Of a stretch of 64,000 bases of DNA, positions 12,801 through 23,027 are shown one piece after another. Under the pieces are notes generated by a model, which worked only from the letters and a program-made list of their open reading frames with translations, made no database searches and was not told the DNA's origin. Position numbers and translations under genes: made by a program. Each line of letters opens with the position of its first letter. The first letter of the stretch is position 1. The stretch comes from Flectonema sp. DT1601. Taxonomy: Eukaryota > Euglenozoa > Diplonemea > Diplonemida > Diplonemidae. The stretch lies in contig OZ025791.1 of assembly GCA_964019425.1 (NCBI GenBank), positions 124,001 through 188,000 on the forward strand, given 5' to 3'.

Positions 12801-13683
12801 GTGTTGGTGGTATCGGCGTCGGAGGTGCTGGTGTTGGAGGTGCCGGTGTCGGAGGTGCCGGTGTTGGTGGTATCGGTGTTGGTGGTATCGGCGTCGGAGG
12901 TGCCGGTGTTGGTGGTATCGGCGTCGGAGGTGCTGGTGTTGGAGGTGCCGGTGTCGGAGGTGCCGGTGTTGGAGGTACCGGTGTTGGTGGTATCGGCGTC
13001 GGAGGTATTGGTGTTGGTGGTATCGGCGTCGGAGGTACTAATGTCGGTACTGGTGTTGGAGGTGCCGGTGTTATACATCCATCGTTACATCGCCACCTAA
13101 ATGACCAACCAGGTCCCGGAGTTGCAACTACGGCAGCAAAGTACGTTAGAATAGAGACCTCGTAATCTGCTGTTACCTCACCTACACGTTCTTGAACGGT
13201 CTGACCGGCGACAGCATCGTAGCAGGAACCACCAAAAAGTTTTAGGGTGGCGAAATCCTTTACTCCTGAAGCCAGAACAGTATTACACACTCCTGGAGTA
13301 CCGGGATCAACTCGAAGATCGTCGTAGTTTGTCGCAGCAGCGCAAGACAATGACGTCGCACCTGGAGTACAATGCTGTACGAAGCCAGAAAAATCAAATT
13401 CAACGCGACTGGCACACTGGTAGAATCTCCAGCAGTAATTCTTCCTGACATATGAGGTAGCTATAGTATTTACGTCCATCCAGCCACAAACTTGTGTTAC
13501 AGCCAAGTCAATTATTTCATCACAACCGGCTGGAGTACGCGTGCAAGTCGGAACATTGTTGTTATAACCGCTAGGTCGACAGCCAATACAGGTATTCGCA
13601 GTATTCACCTGTCCGCATCCCTCCCTCACATCAACGCCTTCCACGGTCGACACCGCAGCTAGGAGAGCAATAAGCTGCCTCAT
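9824..13683 (-). CDS. Large secreted-type membrane protein with PPTP repeats and multi-TM C-terminus
   Basis: The predicted protein has 1226 residues. Exons are 13683-10571, 10431-9999 and 9958-9824, joined in frame by two GTATGT donors. A cleavable signal peptide (MRQLIALLAAVSTVEG) is followed by a Cys-rich ectodomain to about residue 205. Then comes a long tandem of P-P-T-P-[IAV] units with PLTAVPPTP variants (DNA about 12250-13060), a second globular region, and several hydrophobic helices between about residues 640 and 930. The cytoplasmic tail has an acidic stretch and, in exon 2, a small Trp-rich module (EGRYTLSH, SPMWVSG, RWTIREGY). I do not know the function; it resembles large repeat-bearing surface proteins of free-living kinetoplastids such as Bodo. 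A T-rich tract ending CATCAG lies just upstream of the start. An out-of-frame ATG there opens a four-codon uORF whose TGA overlaps the start codon. Confidence 0.75.
12250..13062 (-). repeat. Coding tandem repeat: PPTP minisatellite
   Basis: Fifteen-base units encode P-P-T-P-[IAV] over about 270 residues, with a higher-order PLTAVPPTPIPPTPI pattern toward the 3' part. The low complexity keeps the opposite strand and other frames open too, so long antisense frames over this span are artefacts. The segment is probably an extended, possibly glycosylated stalk of the surface protein. Confidence 0.9.
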
Positions 13684-14495
13684 GTTCTTTTCATCTGATG
13701 TAAGAACAAATAAATAAAAACATCAACGAATTCAGAAGAACTATCAACACACACTAGCTGTGAATATTTTTATTACTGTTGTTGAAAATGTTCTCAAAAC
13801 TAATCCCAGACAGCAACAGGAACTAAATGAGAAGCGACTCAAAAAGAAATAATACGGACAGGGTCCAACTTACAGCCCATCAATCCCTGAGCTAGGGTAG
13901 ACTACAACTATCGAGAAGCTATAAAGTTTGTGTTGAGTTATTTACTCAACCAACTAAACACCTGAACCGCGAAGCAAACGAGGCACTTGTAAAAGTCAAA
14001 TAACAAGACAACGAACAGCAACAGGGATTACTATCTGCGTTGGAATTTCAGTAACATTGTTGTGCTCTTGTTCCTATTTTTGTTTCCCAGAAGGATAACT
14101 TTATACCCACTGACGGGAAGAACATGTCATAGTTTAACAGGTTGTGTCGTAAATCCTAAGATCTGATAAATAATAACATCAACTAACTGACTTGGTATTA
14201 TCTTTATTACGAAGTCAAAGTTTGCTTCCGCTGCTTTCTTTCAAAAGTACGAAGAGAGAAATATAAAAACAAAAGAAATGAAATAATTTATGAATCAAAC
14301 ACGTAGTAATCTTATCAACCATATGCCAGAAGCCCGCTACCTAAAGTCGGGTGAGACGAGTTCTTCTTCGTTTGATATTATGCAGCGCCACACTCTGTTG
14401 ATGTGATGAGAGTTACAGAAGTATTGCTTCTGTTACTTTCAACAGGGGAGGGCACTTCTTAATGCGGAGCAAATATCGACGTCTCGCATCCGCCA
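13684..14495. other. Intergenic stretch, no gene seen
   Basis: AT-rich sequence between the membrane protein start and the 3' end of the Aha1-like gene. It contains a T-rich acceptor-like tract near 13700-13725. No open frame with protein-like composition or RNA gene was found. Confidence 0.6.
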
Positions 14496-15331
14496 TCAGA
14501 GTTTCTTAAACTCTTCAATCCACTTCTCTAGTGCTTCATGGACCTTAACGAACAACCCTTTACCTGATCGTACCTGATTGATGTTGTGTTTGTGATATCA
14601 CAAATGTTGTTCTTCCATTAAAACAGATCTAATCATAGAAAGGATATTATTAAATATTTCCTTTTAATAAAGTCACAGTGAAGTATAATAAACAGTATTT
14701 TTAACAGACCTGCTTTTGAGATGATCCAATGAGCTCCTTCATTGTGGGCTTCAGGCTGTTGCTGTTTTCGTTGCTCCACTTGAATTCTGTATCATAGGGT
14801 GCGTCTTCATCGCTTGCAAAGTCAGGAATAGTAACCGTGCACTTCAAGTCGTCAGGTCCAGTAATTGTAAACTGTTTGTTGTGTTTTGTTGTAATGGAAT
14901 TATTTAAAGGAGCGCAAGTACAATAAAAAAACTTAATAATTATACTGGAAGACTTAACCAGAAGCATTATTATTATAAATAAGAAGTACCTCGAGCTTCA
15001 TATCGAAAGGATACTTTTTCTTTCCACGAATAAAAGTGAGCGATGCATCACCCGTAATATTCATTTCTTGAATAACAACGTCCTCGCCATCCATGTCTTC
15101 CTTGAGACCGACAAGTGCGCTGGTCAGTTCTTTCACTGCCCAGCTGTTAACACTTTTCTCTTCCCAAGTACCGGCTTTGTTCCACGGAGATCCACTTCCG
15201 TTGGAGGAGGCGCTTTCTGAAACCTGAGAGTTCATAACCTTCACTGGAACTGCAGCTGGTGCTGCATCATCACCTGGTTTCCATTCCCTGTGTTTGTAGA
15301 ACTTCAAATCTGAGTCTTTGGATGAGGACAT
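14496..15331 (-). CDS. Aha1 N-domain-only Hsp90 cochaperone (Hch1-like)
   Basis: Proteins of the Aha1_N family bind the middle domain of Hsp90 and stimulate its ATPase in the cytosol. The 193-residue product is built from exons 15331-14990, 14871-14710 and 14573-14496, all joined in phase 0. Family signatures in order are SPWNKAGTWEEKSVNSWA (near residue 48), the ITGDASLTFIRGKKKYPFDM strand pair (near 92-111), CTVTIPDFASDED and a C-terminal amphipathic helix LFVKVHEALEKWIEEF. The C-terminal Aha1 domain (START/SRPBCC-like) is absent, as in yeast Hch1, and the gene ends in a clean stop. Introns have the unusual donors GTACTT and GTCTGT, the least regular in this window, so exon edges are slightly less sure. 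The residues before position 45 are a polar extension with little similarity. Confidence 0.82.
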
Positions 15332-15927
15332 CTTTTAATTTATTCTGTTCTGTTTTAGTAAAGTAAGTAGTTTAAGACCTTCACACCGTCACCATTGGTA
15401 ACGACAACGTAATATTGCGACTCGGAAAGAGATAAGCATCATCGGGTTGGTGTTGGGACGAGACACCAATTGATGACTCACTCACATTTAAATAAAATTC
15501 ATTACTCTGAAATAAATATTCGTTCGTGTTAACAGTAATGAGAATACTTGAAGTGTCTTGCCCGCTGGCGAATATAATTTCAAACTGCGCCACGCGCTGA
15601 GCTTTCAGATAATAAGTTTAGTACGAATGGTAATAACGAAGGGAATTAGAAAAAAATAAAACGAAAAGACAGATCGTTCTTTCAAACGACTTCGAGAGGA
15701 CTACTCGAACAGCAGGCAACAAACCAAAACAAATTAAACCAAACCAGTAAGTGAAAAATAACAAGTCTTCTCAAAGCTATTCTAACACAGATCTAATGAT
15801 CGAGTGAGACATCTCATAGATGTGAAATTGAAAGGACAAAGAGACTGCACACGACTCAGCTTTTTGCAAAGCTGACTAAGAAAACATAAAAAGCAACCTG
15901 ATGAGTACTACAGAATAGAGAATCTGA
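15332..15927. other. Intergenic stretch, one doubtful short frame
   Basis: A 70-codon minus-strand frame (15593-15381) opens only at GTG and has no recognisable family or clear acceptor. I treat it as noncoding. The rest is AT-rich with no visible RNA gene. Confidence 0.5.
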
Positions 15928-17025
15928 CTAACTAAAGAACGCATCGGGAATAACAATCGTCGGTGCCGGGGAGGGCTCCCTGGCAGGATGCTCCTCGTCA
16001 TCCGGGACCTCAGTTGAATACGCGTCTCTCAGTGCACATGAAGTGATGGTAAATGAAAGAACTTTTTTAAAGAGTTCACGCTTCCCACTATCGTCATTCA
16101 GAGAACTGTTAATATTAAGCAGAGCTCCGATAGCTGCTACTTGTAGACTGACGTCATTAGTTACTAATAAAGATGTGAGTGGTGCCGTAGCGTCATGTTT
16201 GTTTATTATTTCAAGACACTCCTCGTCTCTTGTGAGACTTTGTAGGATGCCAGCGATATTTCGAACGACTTCTATTGTGCGGTCTGAGAGAAGGGAGATG
16301 AGAAGTGGGACCACACCATCACTCTTAAAGTATGCGGCAGCGGCAAGGTGGCTGCTAATATTGTGAAGAGCACCCGTTACATGAACAATCTCTTCTTCAA
16401 TCTCTGAGCGATTCTTCTGTAGAAGTGAAATGAGAAGGGGCACAGAGCTGTGGTCGATGGCTTCCCGCTTTCCCTCGTTTGACATGCAAATTGATTGCAA
16501 CGCTCCAGCAGCCGCAGCTACTAACGGAGAGCAGTTCGTTCCGATTGCTCGAATCAGGTCTGCAATTATCGGCAACATCGCAGTAGTCGATTCTGTTCTC
16601 GTTGCGAAATTTAAAATGCAGCCACAGACTACCTCCGCCATCTCATACTTCCCGACATCTAAACTACTTGACAAATAACCAAATAGTGCACTACTCATCG
16701 CGCTATTGAAGTGTTGCTGGTTGGCCGGCTTCCTCGAAAGCTGTTTAACGATGCGAATTAGAAGCAGAGAAATATTATTATTTTCTCGTATCGATTCCTC
16801 GACGAGGATTCTGGCCAGACCGCTGGTATCGTCAAGGCAGACAGTTCGGTAGTTGGAGGAGGTTTCCATTTCTTCATTTTGGCGAAGAAACGTAGTGACG
16901 ACTACTAGAGCCGACACTCTCAAACTCGGGACCATCAAATTTGAGAGCACTTCGTTAACTTCCTGCCATCGAAGCTCCCCATCAGACTCATCGTTGAACG
17001 AGCCTTCCACCCCAGTCTGCTTCAT
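15928..17025 (-). CDS. Armadillo-repeat protein
   Basis: A 365-residue, single-exon protein made almost wholly of helical ARM repeats, for example LVAAAAGALQSICMSNEGKR (near residue 165), HVTGALHNISSH and VRNIAGILQSLTRDEE. These follow the usual pattern of about 42 residues with small residues and Asn at the helix turn. The repeats run from about residue 20 to 320. A disordered acidic/proline tail (PDDEEHPAREPSPAP) follows. ARM solenoids bind peptides or serve as scaffolds; the partner cannot be read from sequence. The ATG at 17025 was chosen because a T-rich tract ending CCGACTACAG lies 15 bases upstream. The in-frame start at 17136 lies inside that presumed upstream intron. Importin-alpha is unlikely, since no basic IBB domain is present. 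Confidence 0.75.
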   Translation of the reverse strand: MKQTGVEGSFNDESDGELRWQEVNEVLSNLMVPSLRVSALVVVTTFLRQNEEMETSSNYRTVCLDDTSGLARILVEESIRENNNISLLLIRIVKQLSRKPANQQHFNSAMSSALFGYLSSSLDVGKYEMAEVVCGCILNFATRTESTTAMLPIIADLIRAIGTNCSPLVAAAAGALQSICMSNEGKREAIDHSSVPLLISLLQKNRSEIEEEIVHVTGALHNISSHLAAAAYFKSDGVVPLLISLLSDRTIEVVRNIAGILQSLTRDEECLEIINKHDATAPLTSLLVTNDVSLQVAAIGALLNINSSLNDDSGKRELFKKVLSFTITSCALRDAYSTEVPDDEEHPAREPSPAPTIVIPDAFFS

Positions 17026-17171
17026 ATTTGGGACAGAAGCACTGTAGTCGGAAATTAAATAAAATCGTGTTGTTTTTGTGTCCAAAACCACCAAAGAAAA
17101 TTCAATGAATAAAATGAAAGGAAAAGAGAACATCAACTCAACTCAGAGATAAATGATGAACGGGAACTTAT

Positions 17172-17561
17172 CTAGTTCTTGACAGCTGGCTTGGTGATCT
17201 TGACCTTCTTACCAAGCTTCTTAAGGGAGCCAGCGAGGGACCATTTCATGTTCTTCTTAAGTTTTGGCTCCATTCCTGGTTTTGATTATTTAGTATCAAA
17301 AAGGTAAAAAGGACTTCCTAAGGGAAAAATTCCAACAGGAAAAGTTAAATTGTACAAACCCTTTCTTGTGATGTAACGCTGTCTTAGTGGGCCCTTGATA
17401 CCGTTACGGTGAGCCTGTTTAGTTTTATTGATTAGAATAATACTATTGATGATGATTGCCTTATAATCTGATCCAATAAAATAAGAGTTTCCTTCACAAA
17501 CTAATCAGAGGCATACCTTGTAGTTCTGGTTATGGTTGGTGTGGTTCTTTGACTTGGCCAT
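17172..17561 (-). CDS. RPL29: Large-subunit ribosomal protein eL29
   Basis: eL29 is a small, highly basic protein of the 60S subunit. Exons 17561-17517, 17414-17360 and 17275-17172 join across GTATGC and GTTTGT donors to give 67 residues, close to the family's usual length. The opening MAKSKNHTNHNQNYKAHRNG is the family hallmark, and it is followed by GIKGPLRQRY and MEPKLKKNMKWSL. None of the three exons alone is long enough to be noticed by simple frame length. Its second intron ends ATCAAAACCAG, the same 11 bases used at the PH/SAM gene's acceptor. This gene fixes the splice-site style of the organism, since the protein sequence leaves little doubt about exon joins. Confidence 0.95.
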
Positions 17562-17784
17562 TTTCCTTTTTTTTTAATAAATTCCTTTTTTCGGTAAATA
17601 TATAAAACAAAAAAAGACAACATCAACCAATCAAACAAAAAAATCTTCAAAACTACAAAACAGAAATAATTGAGAAACCATCCTTCCATTAGTTGTGTAG
17701 AACCTGATTGGTGAAGAGTTGTAAAATTACTACAAAATTAAATAACTCCGCAGTAGCCGCAGGTAAGAATACACGTTAGTACGC

Positions 17785-17816
<32 letters not shown>

Positions 17817-19448
17817 TGTTTTCTTTCTCATCTTTTTTTTTTTTTTTTTGCTAGTTCGTTATTACTATGCCATTTGTTACGTTGTTTGTTGTTAACTTTT
17901 CCTCTCAAAATTAATAACAATCTCCAAACAACCCAACAGATGGCTTCACCAAACAGAACAGAGCAGCCGCTAGGACTTGCTGAGCTACGACAGGGAAACG
18001 GAAGTCACTTCCTCTGCTGTCGTTTTCTACAATTCAACGACTAAGTGACAATTGGGTCGTAGCTGATTACTTTCACCACCTGAGAAAAGTAAGGAATGAA
18101 ATAACTTATTATCACAGGTAGCTAAGGCAGTCAGATTGGAATCGACTTAATCAAAATAACCTTTGAGAGCAGTCTCCCTCTCTCAAAGGGCCGTAATTAT
18201 TACAAATGGTTGCTTCTTCCCAGTTAAGTCATATTCCCTTCAGTTTCAATAGTTGCCTTTTTATTTATCAAATCAGCGGGTTCCCAAACCACAAACACCA
18301 GAAATGGAATTGTAGCAGCCGGAGTCACACGCGTAATAGAGAGAACAGGCAAGAAACGAAAATTCCAACTTAGTAAAGTTAGAGAACAGGTAGAAAAGGT
18401 ATCTTTAGCCTTCTACAGTTGCTGTAGAGATAACAACAGAGGGGTGCCACGGATGCCATCAAGCGACCGCAAGGCTGACGAATAGATTGAGATTTGGAAA
18501 GCAGCTGGCCTCCGATAAGACGTGAGCGCCACCAACGTTAGACGTCCTGACCAATAGCTTCGATGCATAGAAACCTTCTCGGGCTTCTTTCGCACCGCAA
18601 CTAACTTCAGTAGTGGCACATTCATAAATTCGGTAGCCATACGAGTCTTTGGAACAAATTACACATCCAACAGGGTGGAGAAAGTAAATAAATATTAATT
18701 GTCACTCGTACTAATAATCACCACCAGTAGTGTTGTCGACAACATAATAAATATTTTCATCTAATCAGGTCGAGTGTAAACATTACAATAAAAGGATAAA
18801 TCCATTCACTACAGTAACTGCTGAAGAGATACCGCAGAAATAGATCGCAACCTAAATGTGAAACCACTCACAGCAGTCTCGTAGACAGGCGGCAGAAAAG
18901 GGGACGAAACCAAAGAATATGAAAAAATAATTAACATTCAGAAGGGAAAATGATTTTGGGAGGGAAATCGGGGAAGGGCAGGGATTTATTTTCTATTCGT
19001 TCTCCAAGCATTCATTTCCTTTATTCATATCGTCTTCTATTCTCTTCATTCTTTCTTCAGTATAGGAACATAATAGGTCATACAAGAATCGACGTGTAAA
19101 AAGCGAAAAGCGAAATACGTATTCCAATACCAACGTACCGAATTACTTCCAAAGAAACAGATCGATCGCTTCACTCGACTAACTGCTCAACTCAAGTAGT
19201 GTTTTCGTTGTGGTGATTTGTGTTCTTTTCTTGCACTCTGTGTTCTGAGAATAAAGAAAACACAAATGACGCAGTTAGAGAGAGCGAATTGAATCGACAC
19301 TTTCACGTGTCCGGTGGGTGTCGCGCTGATCTGTCGCTGAAAACTAAAAAATGGTTTTCATCAGCTGTTGGGCGAAGTCAGTAAACCGTCCGGTACGACT
19401 GCCTTATTACTTTCTTTTTATCGAAAGCGGGAACAGCAAACCTTTAGT
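17562..19448. other. Intergenic stretch with long T-runs
   Basis: It contains two T-runs, about 17789-17812 and 17834-17849, and AT-rich filler. One short frame at 18640-18413 is listed separately as a weak candidate. Otherwise I see no gene. Confidence 0.5.
18413..18640 (-). CDS. Weak small-protein candidate
   Basis: A 75-residue frame with a true ATG, preceded by TTGTTCCAAAG nine bases upstream as a possible acceptor. The composition (basic N-half, then TLVALTSYRRPAAF) is not clearly protein-like and no family is recognised. It sits in an otherwise empty 1.9 kb gap in the same direction as all neighbours. It could equally be chance. Confidence 0.25.
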   Translation of the reverse strand: MATEFMNVPLLKLVAVRKKPEKVSMHRSYWSGRLTLVALTSYRRPAAFQISIYSSALRSLDGIRGTPLLLSLQQL

Positions 19449-20163
19449 TCAGTCGCTTACAGATAAACAACAGCTGGGTATTGTGTAACAAGCCCTATCG
19501 ACTCCTTCAATAGATGGCGTGTTTACAAATTCAACGAAAGCGTTAACCTGCTCTTCACCGAGAAATCGAACTAACTTTCCCGTTCGATCACAATACCTCA
19601 TCATCGACGTATTCCAATGAAGACCTAAAGTCTGCATTACGCAGTCCACGCTGCCTACCTTTACTGTCGCTGTTTGTGTTGTGTTGTTGTAGTAAAGTAC
19701 TCTCTGTGTAATACTCTTTGTGTAATTACTATTCAAACTCTTCTTAACAAAGTGTTGGATAGCAGCTCGTCAAGTAAAAGGAAACACACCTCCAACTTTC
19801 AAACCTTCACAAATAGGAACTGGTGGCGATACTAGTCCCTGCTCTACAAGGTCTCCTCGCTGCAGTTCTCTCACGACCATCTCCGACTGGTAGACCTGTT
19901 GAGTCATTTGTTGAATTTCCTCTTCCTGCAGTGAAATTAAAAATCGTTTCCGAGTTACCACTCCACCTAATCCTTTTGTTTAAAACATCGAAGAACGTCT
20001 TCAATGTGACTGAAGAACTAAAATAGAAAGTAACTAACAACTAACAAACCTCATCCGCATCCAGCTCGTCCGAGCCTGGAGGGGGAGGCGAACCACCCAC
20101 ATCTGGACGTTGTGGACAGTTCATTGACATGTGTCCTTCGTTACAGTACCGACATCTTATCAT
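19449..20163 (-). CDS. CCHC zinc-knuckle protein with Mib/HERC2-like C-terminal module
   Basis: The predicted protein has 156 residues. Exons are 20163-20050, 19925-19790 and 19669-19449, joined across GTTTGT and GTGTGT donors. The N-terminus is a single zinc knuckle, CRYCNEGHMSMNC (C-x2-C-x4-H-x4-C), starting at residue 4. A Pro/acidic linker and a short coiled coil (EEEIQQMTQQVYQSEMVVRE) follow. The last 70 residues contain VDCVMQTLGLHWNTSMMRYC then GKLVRFLGE. That resembles the WNxxM..y.G..G.V pattern of Mib/HERC2 domains. Zinc knuckles bind single-stranded nucleic acid or proteins, and Mib/HERC2 modules bind peptides, so an adaptor role is possible but inferred. The second intron is supported because the nearer AG sites put stops in frame. 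No retroelement gag or protease sequence adjoins the knuckle. Confidence 0.68.
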
Positions 20164-21201
20164 CTTTTGTTGTTCTTAAATAATCTGATTTGACGTATTA
20201 TAAATATTTGCTTCGTGGGGGTAATTCGGGGGGGTAACTTGATACTATGATTATATAGTTCGGGGGGAGGAATTTAAAAAATAAAAGCCAACTTCAAAAT
20301 TCAAATATTTGCTCACAGAACGTCATAATCTTTTGTCTACTCCACCTGTTTGGAATATAAAGCGAAGGCTGATATTCAGAGTAGGCTCACAAGTAATTAC
20401 GTTTCCCAAGTTATTCTTTTCAATTTTTCTTTTTTATTCCTTTTTTCAAAACTCACAAACTTGTGTTGTGTCAACGAAATAACAAAATACTTAAACAAAT
20501 TCGAGCAAATATATTCCCAGATATGATAGTCTCCAAGGAAGTACCATCTTGACTCACGCAGTTACAAAGTCAGATTTTAAGTTACAACATAACTGATTTA
20601 GAGAATGAAATATTGCTTCTCAAATAAAACAAAAAAAAAAACAACTGATATGTCTTTGAAAAGTAAAAAAGTTACTTGAAATAAGCAGGCAATCTCTCTA
20701 ACCTATCGTTCGAGAACATGTGAACTACGTGCGTGCGTACTTATATTTGAGAGTAGCACTTACAACACAAAGAATGTTCGCAACGATGTTTTCATCTAAA
20801 TTGTATTCTGCACTTCAGTATCTACTTTAGGTGCAATAAAATCCTTGTAGAAATGAAATTGTAATTCACCCGTTGGAAGAACAAAAAAAAAAAGGAACGG
20901 AATCGAGACGAAGTACTAACTCTCCAACTAGTCAACAGTTAGGACATTTATCCCCCGATGGATGTGTAAGCAAATTGAATTCAAAGGATAAAGCCGACAT
21001 AGACAAAGACCATGAGGCTATAAGGTAAGTAGTGTGGTGTCTACCTGGTTAGAAAGAAGGGACTTCAAATACAAAACGCTGAACTATGTGATGTGCCAAT
21101 ATGAGAGATCATCAGCGTTTATTATAAATCTCTGTGTCAACAGAATATATAAACAAATAATCACTTAGACTTCAGATGCTAAGTAATTTGAATCCCAACA
21201 G
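20164..21201. other. Intergenic stretch, no gene seen
   Basis: AT-rich sequence with a G-rich patch near 20214-20270 and a poly(A) run near 20628-20642. No open frame with protein-like composition and no RNA gene recognised. Confidence 0.6.
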
Positions 21202-22434
21202 TTACGTTGCATTAGTTGCTCTCCTCCTCGTCCCCGGAACCGTAAGAATCGGACGAGGTGATGGAGGAGGCGATGGCGGAGTTCCAATGGAATTCCGTTT
21301 TGGACTTCTCAAATTCCCTCTCATCGGACTGGAATGCCTCCTGACTGGAGATACTTTCCTTTCTGAATGAACAGGATCGACTCCACTACTACTGCTACCA
21401 TGAGACACCCTACGAAGAAGAACCCGTGACCGAGGAGACATACTTCCGGCTCGAGGAGACATACTTCCAGCTCGAGGAGACATACTTCCAGCTCGAGGAG
21501 TACTTGAAGTGGAGTTGGAATCAAATGAAGTGTTTTCAAAAGCAGATATCGAACGAGGTGGTAGTGTTGGTGGCAGACCACCACATTGTGATCCTGATAT
21601 ACTTTTAAAAACAATTGGAGACATAACATTATCTGACTCACATCTACGAAGAGTATTTGCAACTGGAAGTCGTACGGCGGCATCAGCGCTGAGAGATGCT
21701 CTCCTTTGCGATAGTCTCGGAAAGGTGGTTCCATTTCCGTTAGCGCTGCTGTTGTTGCTGCTGCAATTATCGTGTGTAACAACCACTTCGTCAATTTGAG
21801 GAATCGTAGATTGCAACCACTCGAACTCCTCTTCGTCATCTTTGAGCTGCTGAATGTCTGAATCACTGAAGCTGAACAACATCATTTGGAGTTTTGTTTG
21901 TTTTATCTTTTTACGTAATTCTGCAGCTTCCTTTCCGTTGGCAGTCATCCAACAACGGATTTGTGTACAACACCGTTTGACATTTTCGTGCCACTTTGTA
22001 ATCGCCTTCTCATACATCGATTCGGGAGAACTCGTGGCCAAGACAGCAAACTGAGAAGTCGCACGTGAAGTAGGCAGTCCAATTCTCTTCGCTTTAACAA
22101 TCTGCTCCCTGTGCTTACGAAGTGCACCTTCTTGTTGAACACCCCATTGTAATACTGCTGCTGCTAGTCTTAAGGTCTTTCTACGTTCACTGCGCCTCCA
22201 CCAACGCTGGATCTTTTTGACACTTGAGAAGTATCTCCTCAAGTGATATACAATTGGAAGATTACCTCCCAATAAGAACTGTCGCAGAGTATTCAATTCA
22301 CCGCAGGGATCACTCTCATTTTGGACTGAAAATAAACTTCGCAGGATTTCCGTGGTCCTGCCACCAATTTGGTCAGGTGACAGGCAGAGTGAGTCTCTCA
22401 TCAAAGGACTCGTGAGATCTGACAGGATGTCCAT
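21202..22434 (-). CDS. IQ-like/basic Ser-rich protein, unknown function
   Basis: A 410-residue single-exon protein that I do not recognise. The N-terminal half is helical, with an IQ-like segment VKKIQRWWRRSERRKTLR near residue 75 that could bind calmodulin, and a helical stretch WHENVKRCCTQIRCW. The C-terminal half is disordered and rich in Ser, Pro and Arg. It includes four SPR motifs of which three perfect SPRAGSM-type heptads are encoded by 21-base units (21431-21493). It ends with PPSPPPSPRP. The many SP/SPR sites suggest regulation by proline-directed kinases and microtubule or cytoskeletal binding, but that is inference from composition. The ATG at 22434 lies 24 bases after a T-rich tract ending CATTTCCACAG, so the in-frame codons up to 22494 are excluded. 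Confidence 0.7.
   Translation of the reverse strand: MDILSDLTSPLMRDSLCLSPDQIGGRTTEILRSLFSVQNESDPCGELNTLRQFLLGGNLPIVYHLRRYFSSVKKIQRWWRRSERRKTLRLAAAVLQWGVQQEGALRKHREQIVKAKRIGLPTSRATSQFAVLATSSPESMYEKAITKWHENVKRCCTQIRCWMTANGKEAAELRKKIKQTKLQMMLFSFSDSDIQQLKDDEEEFEWLQSTIPQIDEVVVTHDNCSSNNSSANGNGTTFPRLSQRRASLSADAAVRLPVANTLRRCESDNVMSPIVFKSISGSQCGGLPPTLPPRSISAFENTSFDSNSTSSTPRAGSMSPRAGSMSPRAGSMSPRSRVLLRRVSHGSSSSGVDPVHSERKVSPVRRHSSPMRGNLRSPKRNSIGTPPSPPPSPRPILTVPGTRRRATNAT
21431..21493 (-). repeat. Three 21-base coding units (SPRAGSM)
   Basis: Units start at 21431, 21452 and 21473 and differ by one base. They encode three successive heptads in the disordered tail of the Ser-rich protein, so the array preserves frame. 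Confidence 0.9.
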
Positions 22435-23027
22435 TTTCCTTCGTGAGGAATCAATCCTGTGGAAATGTAAATTAAAAACACAACAACAACACAAACATCA
22501 CATCCTAGCAGCCTATCTGTTAATATTCCTCCATTTCATGCCATCTATTTCATGTCTGAGTAATATAAATATCAACGCAACAACAACTCATCAAATTGAA
22601 ACTCGACAATAAAACAGGAAGGAAGAAGTGAGATCCAATGTCAGAAGTGGACCTGCAATAAAAAGAAGAAAACAAAGAAACTTTCTTTAATCAAAGTCGA
22701 ATAAAAACTGATAAATAGCCACATGAGCCTTTTGTTAAATATATTTAAGTAGCACCGACAATAATGGTTTGTTAATTTTCTCGTATAAACGAGAATGATC
22801 TTAAGCAAATCACCGTACAGTATCACCACAGACATTAGAGGACCTCTTTTAATGAGCACTTCTTTATTTGAAACCCTCTTTACGGGGTGCTTTCTTTAAT
22901 GTCTGTGGTAACTGTTTCTGTTGAATGGAATCATTAATATTTTTCTATATCCGATTATCTTTTGATAATAAACATTAGTACCAATGAGAGCATGAGAAGT
23001 GCTAACAGTTGGAGTTGGTATTTCGCT
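22435..23027. other. Intergenic stretch containing a long inverted repeat
   Basis: No gene is visible. The notable content is a 13 bp perfect inverted repeat with inner stems at 22825-22909, annotated separately, between the acylated GST gene and the Ser-rich gene. Confidence 0.6.
22825..22909. repeat. Inverted repeat with nested stems
   Basis: ACCACAGACATTA (22825-22837) and TAATGTCTGTGGT (22897-22909) are perfect complements 59 bases apart. Inside them AGCAC (22855-22859) pairs with GTGCT (22887-22891) and ACCC with GGGT. The nested order suggests a folded RNA about 85 nucleotides long, either a small RNA or a processed 3' element of the GST transcript whose stop is 119 bases upstream. Confidence 0.45.

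Noticed and set aside
12266-13078. Minus-strand Thr/Asp/Ser repeat frame of 270 codons
   Set aside because: Shifted reading of the same PPTP repeats, without a supported start or neighbours.
12179-13165. Long plus-strand open frames (263 and 328 codons) rich in Gly/Val or Val/Ser
   Set aside because: They are antisense readings of the PPTP repeat array. The low-complexity repeat keeps several frames open, and the minus-strand frame has a signal peptide and TM segments.
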